From Candidatus Nitrosopelagicus sp. (GTDB lineage: Archaea; Thermoproteota; Nitrososphaeria; Nitrososphaerales; Nitrosopumilaceae): a stretch of DNA of 64,000 nucleotides. Below the pieces are notes generated by a model. That model was not told where the DNA came from and made no database searches. It worked only from the letters and a program-made list of their open reading frames with translations. Below, in pieces: positions 45,408-55,155 of this stretch. The stretch spans positions 1-64,000 of the forward strand of contig JAOMDA010000001.1 of NCBI GenBank assembly GCA_028345295.1, in the 5' to 3' direction. Each line of letters opens with the position of its first letter. Within the stretch, counting starts at the first letter, position 1. A program made the translations under genes and the position numbers.

Positions 45408-46040
45408 ATGGTAAAAAAAGGATTTCCTAGTTTTGGAATGTCACAAGCTGGTGCATATGTTACAGCATTAAAAAATTATAATTTACCTGATTTCATATTA
45501 AAACTAGTTGCAAAAGATACTAATTCTGAGCTTTTAGAAAGAGGTAGAATTGATGACAGACTTCAAAGCATGAATGATGATGCACTTGAACTATTAAATA
45601 GAATATTTGTTGATTGTGAAGAAGATAAAAAAGGAAAATTTACACAATATAGATTTTTTGCGTATGTTTCTAGTATGTATCACAAATGTGAAATAATAAT
45701 TAATGAATCAATACCTGGAAAATCTGAGAAAAATCATAAAGTACCTGTTGCAGTAAAAAGTAATGGAATGTATATTGCAATTGCATTCAATAAACCAATA
45801 GGAAATTCTGTGAATAAAAAAGACGTAACAAAATTTTATGAAATTGCTGATGATATCAAAAATGGTGATCATGGCACACAGTTGACAGATGCAATTTATG
45901 GTTCATCAGTTGGATTCAAAGGTGATGCTCTTGTTGAATTAGAGAATCTTAGTAAATCAAGAAATCAAGATCCTGAAAGTAAATTAGAATTTAAAACTGC
46001 AAACTTTGAGAATAGAATATACTTTGTAACAAAGTGTTAG
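45408..46040 (+). CDS. conserved archaeal protein, function unknown
   Basis: 210 residues, soluble. A helical N-terminal half (about 15-100) and a beta-rich C-terminal half with VPVAVKSNGMYIAIAFNK. The strand-Lys-strand look faintly recalls nuclease folds but no catalytic set is complete. Not assigned. Confidence 0.5.
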   Translation: MVKKGFPSFGMSQAGAYVTALKNYNLPDFILKLVAKDTNSELLERGRIDDRLQSMNDDALELLNRIFVDCEEDKKGKFTQYRFFAYVSSMYHKCEIIINESIPGKSEKNHKVPVAVKSNGMYIAIAFNKPIGNSVNKKDVTKFYEIADDIKNGDHGTQLTDAIYGSSVGFKGDALVELENLSKSRNQDPESKLEFKTANFENRIYFVTKC

Positions 46041-46069
46041 ATTACTATTAAAATTATTTTATAGAAAAA

Positions 46070-46636
46070 TTATACAAAACTCGATGTGTCAATAGCTAAA
46101 AACTTTGGTTTACCATCTGTTTTTAGAAATGCATCGTCAAATTGTTCAAAAGGTAAATTATTAAAAAGATGTTGTGTCCAGATATCATGAACATCTTCAA
46201 TATAGCGTTTGTATTTTTTTGATCTTAACATTTCATGACAAATTTCATGTGAAACTACAGTACAATTTTTTTCGGCTAGGAATAATGTATCATTTTGGAC
46301 TTTAGGTTTTTGCCATAATGCCATACCAAAATTTTCAGAATGAAAACCTTCACATCCAGCACAATCAGTCCATATTGGACGAAAGTGTGTAAGATAAAAG
46401 TGATAAATTTCTTTACCACGTTCTCTATGATCCTTTTGTAGAACATGAATATCCAGTTTTTGTAAAATACTACGTGGATGTGTCACCATTTCATCACACT
46501 TTATCTCAAAATCTTTAGAAAATTTTTCTTTTATCCAAACCTGAAAGAAATTTGCCATTTGTTTAATATATTCAAACTCTTGTTTTCGTTGATCAAGTTC
46601 TTCTTCTTTAATAACGAAAATGAAGTGTAGGAGCAT
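46070..46636 (-). CDS. protein with an HExxH metalloprotease-like motif
   Basis: 188 residues. VVSHEICHEML (about residue 130) fits HExxH zinc peptidases; a third ligand could come from HDIWTQH downstream. CAGCEGFH lies before it. No signal peptide. No named family recognised, so peptidase activity is inferred only. Confidence 0.5.
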   Translation of the reverse strand: MLLHFIFVIKEEELDQRKQEFEYIKQMANFFQVWIKEKFSKDFEIKCDEMVTHPRSILQKLDIHVLQKDHRERGKEIYHFYLTHFRPIWTDCAGCEGFHSENFGMALWQKPKVQNDTLFLAEKNCTVVSHEICHEMLRSKKYKRYIEDVHDIWTQHLFNNLPFEQFDDAFLKTDGKPKFLAIDTSSFV

Positions 46637-46649
46637 TATGAAGTTATTT

Positions 46650-46889
46650 TTATGTTTGACCTTCTATTCCCATGAGAGTTAGTGTGGATCTAATCTTCTC
46701 TATTTTTCGAATTTTCCAAGTTATTGTTTCACGTAACGCTTCAACCGTAGATGACTCAATTTTTGCTAGAATGTCATAGGCTCCAAATGTTCCATGTACC
46801 TCAATAATTCCTTCTAAAGTTTTTAGTTGAGAAATTATTGATTCTTCTGAACCAAGTTCACAGTTTATCAAAACATAAGCTGTTGCCAT
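46650..46889 (-). CDS. stand-alone Lrp/AsnC ligand-binding (RAM) domain protein
   Basis: 79 residues: beta-alpha-beta-beta-alpha-beta pattern of the AsnC C-terminal domain (AYVLINCELGSEESII, GTFGAYDILAKIES, IRSTLTLMGIE). No DNA-binding helix, so probably a small-molecule-sensing partner. Confidence 0.85.
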   Translation of the reverse strand: MATAYVLINCELGSEESIISQLKTLEGIIEVHGTFGAYDILAKIESSTVEALRETITWKIRKIEKIRSTLTLMGIEGQT

Positions 46890-46937
46890 GGACTAGTTAT
46901 ACAGTCATGGTATATCAATTATCCTATTACAACGAGC

Positions 46938-47354
46938 TTATTTTTGGGACATCTTTATAATATCATCCCAAATTATTTTTGGAACAGGCATAACTGAAAG
47001 CCTAGAAATTCGTAGCAATTCCCAATTTTTGAATTTTTTTTGTTTTTTTATCGTATCAAGTGTTACAGGATTCTTAAATAATTTCTTAAATCTTACATCA
47101 ACTACTACAAATCGTTCATTTTCTTCTTCTGGATTTGGGTAAGAATCTGATGTTACAGACATTATACCAACCACTTGTCTTTCATCACCTGTATGATAGA
47201 AAAATACTAGATCGCCTTTTTTCATATTTCTAATATGTTTTAGTGCAAGATTGTTGTGAACACCATCCCATATTGTTTTCTTATCTTTTTTCAATTGTAA
47301 AATATTGTAACCACGTGGTCCACTTGGCTCCTGTTTTGCTAACCAATAATTCAT
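46938..47354 (-). CDS. EVE-domain protein
   Basis: About 138 residues from ATG 47354 (MNYWLAKQEP); ATG 47366 is alternative. WLAKQEP, TIWDGVHN, KKGDLVFFYHTG and NWELLRISRLSVMPV match EVE/THYN1 proteins, which bind modified bases in nucleic acids (PUA-like fold). Substrate here unknown. Confidence 0.9.
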   Translation of the reverse strand: MNYWLAKQEPSGPRGYNILQLKKDKKTIWDGVHNNLALKHIRNMKKGDLVFFYHTGDERQVVGIMSVTSDSYPNPEEENERFVVVDVRFKKLFKNPVTLDTIKKQKKFKNWELLRISRLSVMPVPKIIWDDIIKMSQK

Positions 47355-47404
47355 TATATTATACAAAAATAATTAGACAGATATAGATTTAGAATTTTAA
47401 TAAG

Positions 47405-47580
47405 TGTCCCCCGGTTCTGACTCACAAAAAATCATTGGAATTAGCCAATGCCTCTTTTTTGCTCTGAAACCGGGGTTGCCCACAATGTGGCATACCTGGG
47501 TGAATTAGAAATCATTGTAATCATTACGATCTCGTCATCCTAATCCGTCTGTATGCTTGCTCTATTGGGCAAATTTTTTT
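47405..47580 (+). ncRNA. candidate structured non-coding RNA
   Basis: A gene-free 230-base gap holds stem CCCCGGTT/AACCGGGG (47409-47416 with 47468-47475), internal A6/T6 pairing, and apical CATTGG/CCAATG (47433-47438 with 47445-47450). A later TTGCCC (47476-47481) pairs with GGGCAA (47567-47572), followed by seven T residues (47574-47580), a typical terminator on this strand. Twin CTGA tetranucleotides flank the first hairpin, and an ACA follows it, as in guide RNAs, but no known family fits fully. Confidence 0.55.
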
Positions 47581-47584
47581 CTAA

Positions 47585-49240
47585 TTAGTCAAATATTAAT
47601 CCAGATAAATTAATCTCAAACCCCACGACTGACGTTCTAATTCTAAAATTATCAAGAATTTCATTGCATATTTCACCTATCTCACCAATTTTTTTACCAT
47701 TAACATAGATGTCAGCATATCTACCCTTAACAAATAATTCTTGACTTTGTGAGGAGGTTTTAGTTTTACAGTCTATTTTGAACTGAGTTCTAAGAATAGA
47801 TTGTAAAATAGCTTTGATTTCAGAGAAATTTGTATCCTTATGAGCTAATATCACTGCAAGATTAATAGATTCACGGATAGGTTTTCCTTTTGAAAAAACT
47901 ACTCCAGTTTCAAATAATTTTTGTGGGTATATCTCATGAATATTTTTTGATAAATTTTCTAATAATCCTGATAACAGTGAATCACGAAGAATTGTATGCT
48001 CTTGACTCTTTGAATCCAAGACAGAAATCATTTCAGATGAGTTTCTTTTTGTTAGTTCATAAAGAATTTTTTTACTTGTGAGACTGGAATTAAGTACCTC
48101 AAGTAATCCCAGCCCAACAGCAGTTTTAGTAATAAGATCAGTTTTAATTGTCACATTATTCTTTTCTCCAATAGTTATTGAAGGGGATAATTTTGGTTCA
48201 AGATTTTCAATTCCATATCCTAGAGCTATCTCCTCAACTAAATCCATTTCTCCAAAAATATCAAATCGATATCTAGGAATTATACATTTGATTTTTTTAC
48301 CTCGTATACTAGCATCTAATCTGCATTTTTTTAGACATGTTACCATATTAGATTGACTCATTTCTATTCCAAGTATATCAGAAGTAAGTTTTGGATCATA
48401 AATTATAGTACGCTCCTTTAATTGCGGTGTAGAATTTTTATATCCAGTGATTTTTAATTCTTCAAATTCAAATCCAGCCATTTGCAGTGTAGATACAACT
48501 ATAGAAAGTGCATCTTCAACTGAGTCTTTATCAGTACCAGTAACTTCAACTAAGAGATTTTTGGTTTTTGGTGTCACAGTAGTTAATGCAGAATTAATTA
48601 TTGGTGGAATCGATATGATTTGATTTCCATAATCACCAATACATGGAACATTTCTTTGACCTTCAAGAATCCAGCCATAATTTTTACCTACATCAGTACG
48701 TTTTAAAATTTCATCAATTGTTAATTCACTAGAACCATTTAAGGGAACAAAACTAACGTGTCTTCCAGCAACAGCATAATTTAGATGGAATGAACCTATT
48801 TCATCTAATTTATCAGCATCATGCAAACCTATGGAAGATTTCTTTCGCTTTCGACCAATTCCAAGGTGAAGATCCTCTTGCATATTCATTAATTGTTTAA
48901 TTGAATGATCATCTAATTTTCCATTCTTAGCAATTATCCCAGTCACATAAGGTCGACTTGGTATAGATCTCTCAACGGTAAGCGAGAATTTTCCTTTTTT
49001 ATTAATTTTAATTTTTTGAATTCCTTTTTTTATTCCCAATAAACCTTGTAAGCCAATGGCAATACCAAATTCAGTAGAATAATCAGGTCTATTTGGACTA
49101 TATTCAATTCTAATTTCATCACCATCTTGTGATTCAATATCTAAACCAAGAAACGGTAGTACGTCAATAATTTTTTTCTTTGTTATATTACCAGAAACTA
49201 ATTTTTTAATTCTATTAAGATTTAATTCTACTACTGGCAT
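47585..49240 (-). CDS. pheT: phenylalanyl-tRNA synthetase beta subunit
   Basis: 551 residues, archaeal/eukaryotic length. B3/B4 editing domain early, B5 with YRFDIFGEMDLVEEIALGYG, and a C-terminal catalytic-like domain (LRDSLLSGLLENL). Forms (alpha-beta)2 with PheS; genes adjacent, pheS first, one base apart. Confidence 0.96.
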   Translation of the reverse strand: MPVVELNLNRIKKLVSGNITKKKIIDVLPFLGLDIESQDGDEIRIEYSPNRPDYSTEFGIAIGLQGLLGIKKGIQKIKINKKGKFSLTVERSIPSRPYVTGIIAKNGKLDDHSIKQLMNMQEDLHLGIGRKRKKSSIGLHDADKLDEIGSFHLNYAVAGRHVSFVPLNGSSELTIDEILKRTDVGKNYGWILEGQRNVPCIGDYGNQIISIPPIINSALTTVTPKTKNLLVEVTGTDKDSVEDALSIVVSTLQMAGFEFEELKITGYKNSTPQLKERTIIYDPKLTSDILGIEMSQSNMVTCLKKCRLDASIRGKKIKCIIPRYRFDIFGEMDLVEEIALGYGIENLEPKLSPSITIGEKNNVTIKTDLITKTAVGLGLLEVLNSSLTSKKILYELTKRNSSEMISVLDSKSQEHTILRDSLLSGLLENLSKNIHEIYPQKLFETGVVFSKGKPIRESINLAVILAHKDTNFSEIKAILQSILRTQFKIDCKTKTSSQSQELFVKGRYADIYVNGKKIGEIGEICNEILDNFRIRTSVVGFEINLSGLIFD

Positions 49241-49241
49241 G

Positions 49242-50639
49242 TTACACAGTCCTCAACCAATTCAAATTATTATTATAAAATTCTCGTACATCATCTAATT
49301 CATACTTTAACATCGCAATTCGTTCAATTCCACCACCCCAAGCTAAAACAGGTTTGTCTATACCAAGAGGTTTTGTTACTTCAGGTCTAAAAATTCCCAT
49401 TCCAAATAATTCAATCCATTTTCCTAATTTTTCATTGTATACCATTGTTTGTAGGGATGGTTCGGTATATGGAAAAAATGTTGGCCAAAATTTAATTTTT
49501 GTAAGACCAAGTTGTTTGTAGAATTCTTTTTGTATACCCATTAAGTCTCTTAATGTTGTATTATTTCCAATTACAATTCCCTCAATTTGATTAAATTCAA
49601 CAAGATGTTTGTAACTAACCTTTTCATTTCTAAAAACACGACCTAATGAAAATATCCTTGCCTCATCAGGTTTTTGTTCAGCTAGATACTTTATTGTCGC
49701 ACAAGTTGTATGTGTCCTTAAAACCATCTTCTGAGACTCTGAAAGCTTCCAATCATAATGCCAGTTTTGGGAATGTGATTTTGAAACCTGTTTAATTTGA
49801 GTTGGTGTTGCATGTCTCTCAGATTTTTGATTTTCTATGTAGAATGTATCTTGTAATTCTCGTGCAGGATGATCTTGTGGAGTGAATAATGCATCAAAAT
49901 TCCAAAAGCTTGACTGTGTTAAAGTACCTTGAATTTCTGAAAAACCTAACTTGACAAAAATCTCTCGTATCTCATCAATTGTATCTTTTAGTGGATGTGT
50001 TCTTGCTGCATATACTAATGCAGCATTTGCCTCCACATCAATTGCACCTGTATCAGATTGTGTAGTATCAATTTGTACTGCTTTTTCTGTTAATGAAACT
50101 ATTTTTAATTTTTCAGTATTTTGTATGACATAATCTGGTCTTTGTAGTAAAAATTTGAGTGCCAATTTATTCTCAATTCGTTCCTCAGGAATTGATTTAT
50201 CACCGATTAATGAAATTAATTTTTCTTCTGGTGTTTCTGCTGGTTTTTCCTTTGTTGATATTGTTGAGCCTGAATCCGTTTTCTCAATTTTTACCCAACC
50301 ATTTTTTTTAGCATTTGCAATTGCGGCATTAAACCCAGCACCTGACAATGTTTCTCTAACTTGTTCAAATGATTTAGAGCCATCTTTGATCAAATCCATT
50401 AATTTTCTTTCTGGTAAACCATTCTTGAAAGAGTCAACTCCATTTTTTCCAAGTGAAATTGTAACTTTTGATGATTCGTTGACTTTGGCAAATTCCTTTA
50501 ATCGTAACCATTCAATTCCACGTCTAATCTGGTCAATTGACAATTCAGTGGATTCAGAAAGTTGTTCCGGTGTTTGATCTGATTTCTTTTGTAATGAATC
50601 AATAATTTTTTTTTCTATATCATGTAGAACCTGTGACAA
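49242..50639 (-). CDS. pheS: phenylalanyl-tRNA synthetase alpha subunit
   Basis: 465 residues. Two N-terminal winged-helix-like tRNA-binding repeats (about 1-110), then class II core: HPARELQDTFYI, VLRTHTTCATIKYL (motif 2 region), IEGIVIG, and GGGIERIAML (motif 3). Confidence 0.96.
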   Translation of the reverse strand: MSQVLHDIEKKIIDSLQKKSDQTPEQLSESTELSIDQIRRGIEWLRLKEFAKVNESSKVTISLGKNGVDSFKNGLPERKLMDLIKDGSKSFEQVRETLSGAGFNAAIANAKKNGWVKIEKTDSGSTISTKEKPAETPEEKLISLIGDKSIPEERIENKLALKFLLQRPDYVIQNTEKLKIVSLTEKAVQIDTTQSDTGAIDVEANAALVYAARTHPLKDTIDEIREIFVKLGFSEIQGTLTQSSFWNFDALFTPQDHPARELQDTFYIENQKSERHATPTQIKQVSKSHSQNWHYDWKLSESQKMVLRTHTTCATIKYLAEQKPDEARIFSLGRVFRNEKVSYKHLVEFNQIEGIVIGNNTTLRDLMGIQKEFYKQLGLTKIKFWPTFFPYTEPSLQTMVYNEKLGKWIELFGMGIFRPEVTKPLGIDKPVLAWGGGIERIAMLKYELDDVREFYNNNLNWLRTV

Positions 50640-50691
50640 CAGTACAACGTGTTAAAAAGACTTTTTAAAGATTAACCTAAGTCAAACTTGA

Positions 50692-51801
50692 ATGTCATCA
50701 GATGAATTTGTTGTTACTCCATGGCATGTTGAAGGTGACATAGACTATGACAAACTAATCAAGCAATTTGGAACACAAAAGATCTCAAATGAGATACTCA
50801 TAAAACTGCAAAAAATCACAGGTGAAGATCATTTTATGCTGAGAAGAGGTGTGTTTTTTTCACATAGAGATCTAAATTTAATATTAGATAATCACGAAAA
50901 AGGTAAAGAATTCTTTCTCTATACAGGACGAGGCCCTTCTGGACATACACATATTGGTCATTTAGTTCCATGGGTTTTTGCAAAATGGCTTCAGGATAAA
51001 TTTAATGTTAATATGTACTTCCAATTAACTGATGATGAAAAATTCTTTTCAAAGCAAGAACTCTCACTTAAACAAACAAGCAATTTTGCTTTAGAGAATG
51101 CATTAGACTTTATGGCACTAGGATTCGATCCAAAGAAAACAAAGATCATTATAGACACAAAAAACATAAAAACACTATATCCTATCGCTGCAGAGGTTGC
51201 AAAAAAAATTAATTTCTCAAATACAAAGGCTGTTTTTGGATTTACAAATGAAACAAACATTGGAATGATTTTTTATACATCATTACAATCTGCACCATGC
51301 TTCATTGAAGATAAACCAGTATTGATACCACTTGGAGTAGACCAAGATCCGCACTTTAGAATTACAAGAGATATTGCTCAAAAAATTAACCGAGTTAAGC
51401 CAGCACTAATTCATAACATAATGATACCATCACTTTTGGGACCTGGTGGAAAAATGTCTGCCTCAGATGAAAAGAGTACAATCTATACCACAGATTCACC
51501 TGAACAAGTAAAAAAGAAAATTAACAAATATGCATTCTCTGGTGGACAACCAGATATTGATGAACACAGAAAAATTGGAGGAAATCCGGATATTGATGTA
51601 TCATATCAATATCTTAGAATCTTCTTTGAACCTGATGATGATAAATTAAAAAAAATTTATGAAGATTATAAATCAGGAAAGATGCTGACAGGCGAATTGA
51701 AAGGAATTCTCATTGAAAAAATTAATAAATTCTTATCTGTTCATCAGGAAAAAAGAGAACAAGTAAGAAAAAATCTAGATGACTATATGATGAAAGATTG
51801 A
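50692..51801 (+). CDS. trpS: tryptophanyl-tRNA synthetase
   Basis: 369 residues, archaeal/eukaryotic type. TGRGPSGHTHIGHLVPW is the HIGH motif region; GPGGKMSASDEKS is the KMSKS loop. Divergent from pheS. Its substrate tRNA-Trp is at 42.8 kb. Confidence 0.96.
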   Translation: MSSDEFVVTPWHVEGDIDYDKLIKQFGTQKISNEILIKLQKITGEDHFMLRRGVFFSHRDLNLILDNHEKGKEFFLYTGRGPSGHTHIGHLVPWVFAKWLQDKFNVNMYFQLTDDEKFFSKQELSLKQTSNFALENALDFMALGFDPKKTKIIIDTKNIKTLYPIAAEVAKKINFSNTKAVFGFTNETNIGMIFYTSLQSAPCFIEDKPVLIPLGVDQDPHFRITRDIAQKINRVKPALIHNIMIPSLLGPGGKMSASDEKSTIYTTDSPEQVKKKINKYAFSGGQPDIDEHRKIGGNPDIDVSYQYLRIFFEPDDDKLKKIYEDYKSGKMLTGELKGILIEKINKFLSVHQEKREQVRKNLDDYMMKD

Positions 51802-52082
51802 TTAAAACAAAAATTACCTGTCAGGACAAATATGAAGCACAGAAGCTTGCAAGTTTAATTTATGTAAAAGAAGGAAATGAAACATTTATCACAGAAATAT
51901 TAGATGTTTTTGATAATGAAATAGTTTTTTCAATTAAAGATAAATCAGCTCATAGTATGCTTCTCAAGGATGAAAAACAAGTTGAAATATTTACTGATTT
52001 TATCCAATCAGTTATTGAAAAAGAAAACAAAATTGTAGATATATCTACTAACGAAGACAAAGTAGAAATTTTTAAAGAATAA
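51798..52082 (+). CDS. small protein, function unknown
   Basis: 94 residues, TTG 51798 overlapping the trpS stop. Alpha/beta with acidic patches; no family recognised. Probably cotranscribed with trpS. Confidence 0.55.
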   Translation: MIKTKITCQDKYEAQKLASLIYVKEGNETFITEILDVFDNEIVFSIKDKSAHSMLLKDEKQVEIFTDFIQSVIEKENKIVDISTNEDKVEIFKE

Positions 52083-52412
52083 TTAGACTAAAGCCTTGTT
52101 CATTTCAAGAGTCATAATATCTTGAACTTTTAGAAAATACATCTGTGTGGTGTAAGGCATTTTTTGCAGGTTGTTATCTATAGATATCATAAGATATCTA
52201 ACTGCTCTTTTTGAAATATCAAGATTAAATTTCATTGGTAATAGTTCATCTTGATTAACTTTGATTTTATCCTGTAACCATGGTGGAGCCATTTCTTTAG
52301 TGTCAAGTATAATCTTTTGATACCAAAATGAAAGATGATCAGGATGTAATCCTTTTTGTAAATTAATAATATCATTACTCAATTTCTTCATAAGCTGAGA
52401 TGTTGCAGACAT
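52083..52412 (-). CDS. helical thaumarchaeal protein, function unknown
   Basis: 109 residues, helical, with APPWLQDKI and a conserved-looking MKFNLDISKRAVRYL region. Abuts the previous gene tail to tail without a gap. No known domain. Confidence 0.5.
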   Translation of the reverse strand: MSATSQLMKKLSNDIINLQKGLHPDHLSFWYQKIILDTKEMAPPWLQDKIKVNQDELLPMKFNLDISKRAVRYLMISIDNNLQKMPYTTQMYFLKVQDIMTLEMNKALV

Positions 52413-52475
52413 AAAAAATTGTTAAAAATTTTTGTTTTATTATAATTACTCAAACATAGACAAGTTATTAGTCAA

Positions 52476-52937
52476 TTAACGTAACTTTCCGTTAAAATCA
52501 ATCTCCATATCTCTTATTCTAGTAGTAGAAATACGATTGCCATCTTCAGCTAACACCATTGATACAGAGATAATTTTGACAGGTTGAAGGTTTTTCTCAG
52601 CTCTAAGTTTGTTTAAAATTTCACCTTTATCCTGCGTTTCAGTACTTACTATCAATGCTTCAACATTTCCTTCTACTACTGCAGGCCCAAAATCATTTTC
52701 TAATTTTGCAATTTCATATTTAGAGCCTAAAAATTTTTCTTCAATTAATAATTTTAGAGATGAATGCCTTTTTTCATATTTGTTTACTAATTCTTTTCCA
52801 TTTTTTAATGCAAATTTATCTGAAGTTAATCCAATTATTACTTTTTTTGAAATTGCGAATCCCCTTTTTAGTAATGCAATATGACCTGCATGAATAATAT
52901 CAAAAGTTCCTCCTAAGGCAATAATTTCATATTTCAT
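52476..52937 (-). CDS. coaD: phosphopantetheine adenylyltransferase (archaeal)
   Basis: 153 residues. Nucleotidyltransferase with GGTFDIIHAGH near the N-terminus and the C-terminal ISTTRIRDMEID. Penultimate step of coenzyme A synthesis. The family also includes FMN adenylyltransferases, but length and motifs favour PPAT. Confidence 0.88.
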   Translation of the reverse strand: MKYEIIALGGTFDIIHAGHIALLKRGFAISKKVIIGLTSDKFALKNGKELVNKYEKRHSSLKLLIEEKFLGSKYEIAKLENDFGPAVVEGNVEALIVSTETQDKGEILNKLRAEKNLQPVKIISVSMVLAEDGNRISTTRIRDMEIDFNGKLR

Positions 52938-52966
52938 GCTTTAACTAGAATTTATTTTAAAATAAA

Positions 52967-54046
52967 CTACGCGGCGTTAACATGTATAAGTAATATTTCA
53001 CCTGGTGGGGATAATACGATATTATCATCATTCCACAAATAGGTTTCAATAAAAAATAACCCTTCCTTTTCTGGAATCCAAACTATATTGGGCTTTTCAG
53101 GTAAATTCTCAGAAAGAGTTGCATTTTTTGAAGAAATGAATTCTACTAATCCAGATTCAGCATTTTTAATTTGAACATACAATATGTAAGGTTCTTGAAC
53201 AGACATGGATGTGAATTCTTGCATTAAAATCTCTGCTTCAATTCTAACAGGACTAAAAATAATAGAATTCTCTTGTTTGATATTAGTCACTTTAACTTCA
53301 TTTATTGCAAAAATCTTATTTTGTGAAATTATTTTTTCTTCATTAATAATCTCAATATTTGATAAATAATTATCTGATTGTGCTACTACATAGTAATCAA
53401 CTGATCTAGGATTTAAAGTGCCATTAATTGAAAAATTTTGTGAAATACCTGAGCTAATAGGATTATCTAAAGTAATGCTAGATATGTTAACAATTCTGGG
53501 TGGTTGAAATACATCAAAAGACATCAAGTATATTTTGATATTTCTTGCATCATTATTTCCAATGTTAGTAAGCTTTCCAGAAAGATCTAGAGAATTACTT
53601 ATTTCAAGTGAATCTATCTGAATTAACAGAGAAGTTTGTATCTCAGGTGAAGAATCAAAACCTAATAACGTTACACCAATTCGTGAAATTGAAGAGTCTG
53701 GCATTGAAGATTTTAGAATAAAAGGTGCATTTTCTTGTGGTGGTATTGAATTAAAAATTGTATAACCTATAACAGAATCAATTGGTTCATCTGATATATC
53801 ATTATAAAAACTTGCTAAAATTCTAACTTTAGAAATTGGAAAATCTCGATTATTACTAATTTCTCCAAGGATTACAGTATATCCACTTTCATCTTTGAAA
53901 CTATATGGATGCATATTAACAAAAAAAACTCCTTCACCCTTTTCAGTTTGAATTTGCCCAAAACCTTCCAAGATTGGAAATGAAATTATAGCTAGTAACA
54001 AAAATATCATGAAATTTTTGAATTTGAATAATTTCCTTAATTGCAA
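52967..54046 (-). CDS. secreted beta-rich surface protein
   Basis: 359 residues. Signal sequence at about 10-30, then tandem beta-sandwich-like regions (GEISNNRDFPISKVRI, GKLTNIGNNDARNIKIYL) resembling FxLYD/CARDB-type domains. No C-terminal anchor seen. Cell-surface role by location; function unknown. Confidence 0.65.
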   Translation of the reverse strand: MQLRKLFKFKNFMIFLLLAIISFPILEGFGQIQTEKGEGVFFVNMHPYSFKDESGYTVILGEISNNRDFPISKVRILASFYNDISDEPIDSVIGYTIFNSIPPQENAPFILKSSMPDSSISRIGVTLLGFDSSPEIQTSLLIQIDSLEISNSLDLSGKLTNIGNNDARNIKIYLMSFDVFQPPRIVNISSITLDNPISSGISQNFSINGTLNPRSVDYYVVAQSDNYLSNIEIINEEKIISQNKIFAINEVKVTNIKQENSIIFSPVRIEAEILMQEFTSMSVQEPYILYVQIKNAESGLVEFISSKNATLSENLPEKPNIVWIPEKEGLFFIETYLWNDDNIVLSPPGEILLIHVNAA

Positions 54047-54128
54047 TATAATATCAATATTAATTAGATTATGTTAATGATGCGACTATGAAAAATTATA
54101 AAATAAGTAAAAAGAGTTTGTTTGAAGA

Positions 54129-54251
54129 TTATCTTCTTTTTCGCATTCCAGTAATTGCAAACCAGTAAACTAATCCTGGTGCTAGACCTACAATAAGTGG
54201 AATCCAAACTGCTATTGAGGCTTCATAACCTGCCATGTTTATTTTTGCCAT
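54129..54251 (-). CDS. single-helix small membrane protein (40 aa)
   Basis: ATG 54251. One hydrophobic helix (about 12-34) with a basic end (MRKRR). A longer frame through tRNA-Ala is rejected. May be a small subunit of a membrane complex; unknown. Confidence 0.55.
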   Translation of the reverse strand: MAKINMAGYEASIAVWIPLIVGLAPGLVYWFAITGMRKRR

Positions 54252-54330
54252 AGTTATGATATTTAAATCCACCCCCAAAAGTCGAAATTCGAAGCAGATC
54301 GTAGCATTAGCATATATACATAATATGAAG

Positions 54331-54404
54331 TGGACTCGCTGGGATTTGAACCCAGGACCCCTCGCGTGCAAGGCGAGTATTCTACCAGTCTGAACTACAA
54401 GCCC
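54331..54404 (-). tRNA. tRNA-Ala (TGC)
   Basis: Acceptor GGGCTTG pairs with CGAGTCC and keeps the G3-U70 alanine identity pair. Anticodon stem CTCGC/GCGAG, loop CTTGCAC. A73. No intron; CCA not encoded. Confidence 0.96.
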
Positions 54405-54492
54405 ATTAACTGCTTCAATAATTGTGAGAGTTTAATTGTTGTCTTTTAGAACATTTGTAATCCTTTTATTTACTGTAGAAAGTGATTTGTTC

Positions 54493-55050
54493 ATGGCAAA
54501 AATGGAATCAGTTATTTCATTAAAAACTGGAGATAGTGCACCAGAATTTAGTCTCAAAGGAATTGATGATGAGATGCATTCTCTTAATGATTATTCAAAA
54601 AAAGGATTGTTGATAATTTTCATGTGCAATCATTGTCCATTTGTAAAAGCAAAAATTGAAGCAATTAAAGAAATACATAACAAATTCAAAGATGATATTT
54701 CAATTGTAGGTATTAACAGCAATGATTCTGTGAAATATCCAGATGATAATTTTGATAGTATGAAAAATGTTGCTAATGAAAAAGGTCTTGAAATTGATTA
54801 CTTGGTAGATGAGACACAAAATACTGCAAAGAAATATGGCGCAGTTTGTACACCTGATCCATTCCTATTTGATTCAGAAAAGAAATTAGTGTTTCATGGA
54901 CGTATTGATGATGCAATGAATCCAGAAGCAGAAGTAACCGAAAAAGTGATGATTATCAATATTAAGAAATTTCTTAATGGAGAAAAAATTGAAAAAGATT
55001 TTGATCCTTCAATTGGCTGCTCAATTAAGTGGAAAGAGCAGCAAACTTAA
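54493..55050 (+). CDS. thioredoxin-like redoxin (AhpC/TSA family)
   Basis: About 185 residues from ATG 54493 (MAKMES). Thioredoxin fold with CNHCPF, an atypical CxxC, near residue 45, and GDSAPEFSLKGID and FHGRIDD. Resembles thioredoxin-family proteins of the peroxiredoxin-like class; redox partner unknown. Confidence 0.85.
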   Translation: MAKMESVISLKTGDSAPEFSLKGIDDEMHSLNDYSKKGLLIIFMCNHCPFVKAKIEAIKEIHNKFKDDISIVGINSNDSVKYPDDNFDSMKNVANEKGLEIDYLVDETQNTAKKYGAVCTPDPFLFDSEKKLVFHGRIDDAMNPEAEVTEKVMIINIKKFLNGEKIEKDFDPSIGCSIKWKEQQT

Positions 55051-55075
55051 ATGAGCAAATTCAAGAAAATTCGTG

Positions 55076-55150
55076 GGGCTCGTAGCTCAGCTTGGCTAGA
55101 GCGTTCGACTGATAATCGAAAGGCCATGAGTTCGAATCTCATCGGGCCCA
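55076..55150 (+). tRNA. tRNA-Ile (GAT)
   Basis: Acceptor GGGCTCG (55076-55082) pairs with CGGGCCC (55143-55149), one T-G. Anticodon stem TTCGA/TCGAA, loop CTGATAA. A73 at 55150. No intron. Confidence 0.95.
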
Positions 55151-55155
55151 TTTAA

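Noticed and set aside
47405-47580. Identity as RNase P RNA, SRP RNA or 5S rRNA
   Set aside because: The universal sequence motifs of those RNAs are not seen and the length does not fit; kept as an unidentified RNA.
54252-54371. Longer reading of the 40-aa membrane protein
   Set aside because: The extension runs into tRNA-Ala and has no membrane or domain logic.
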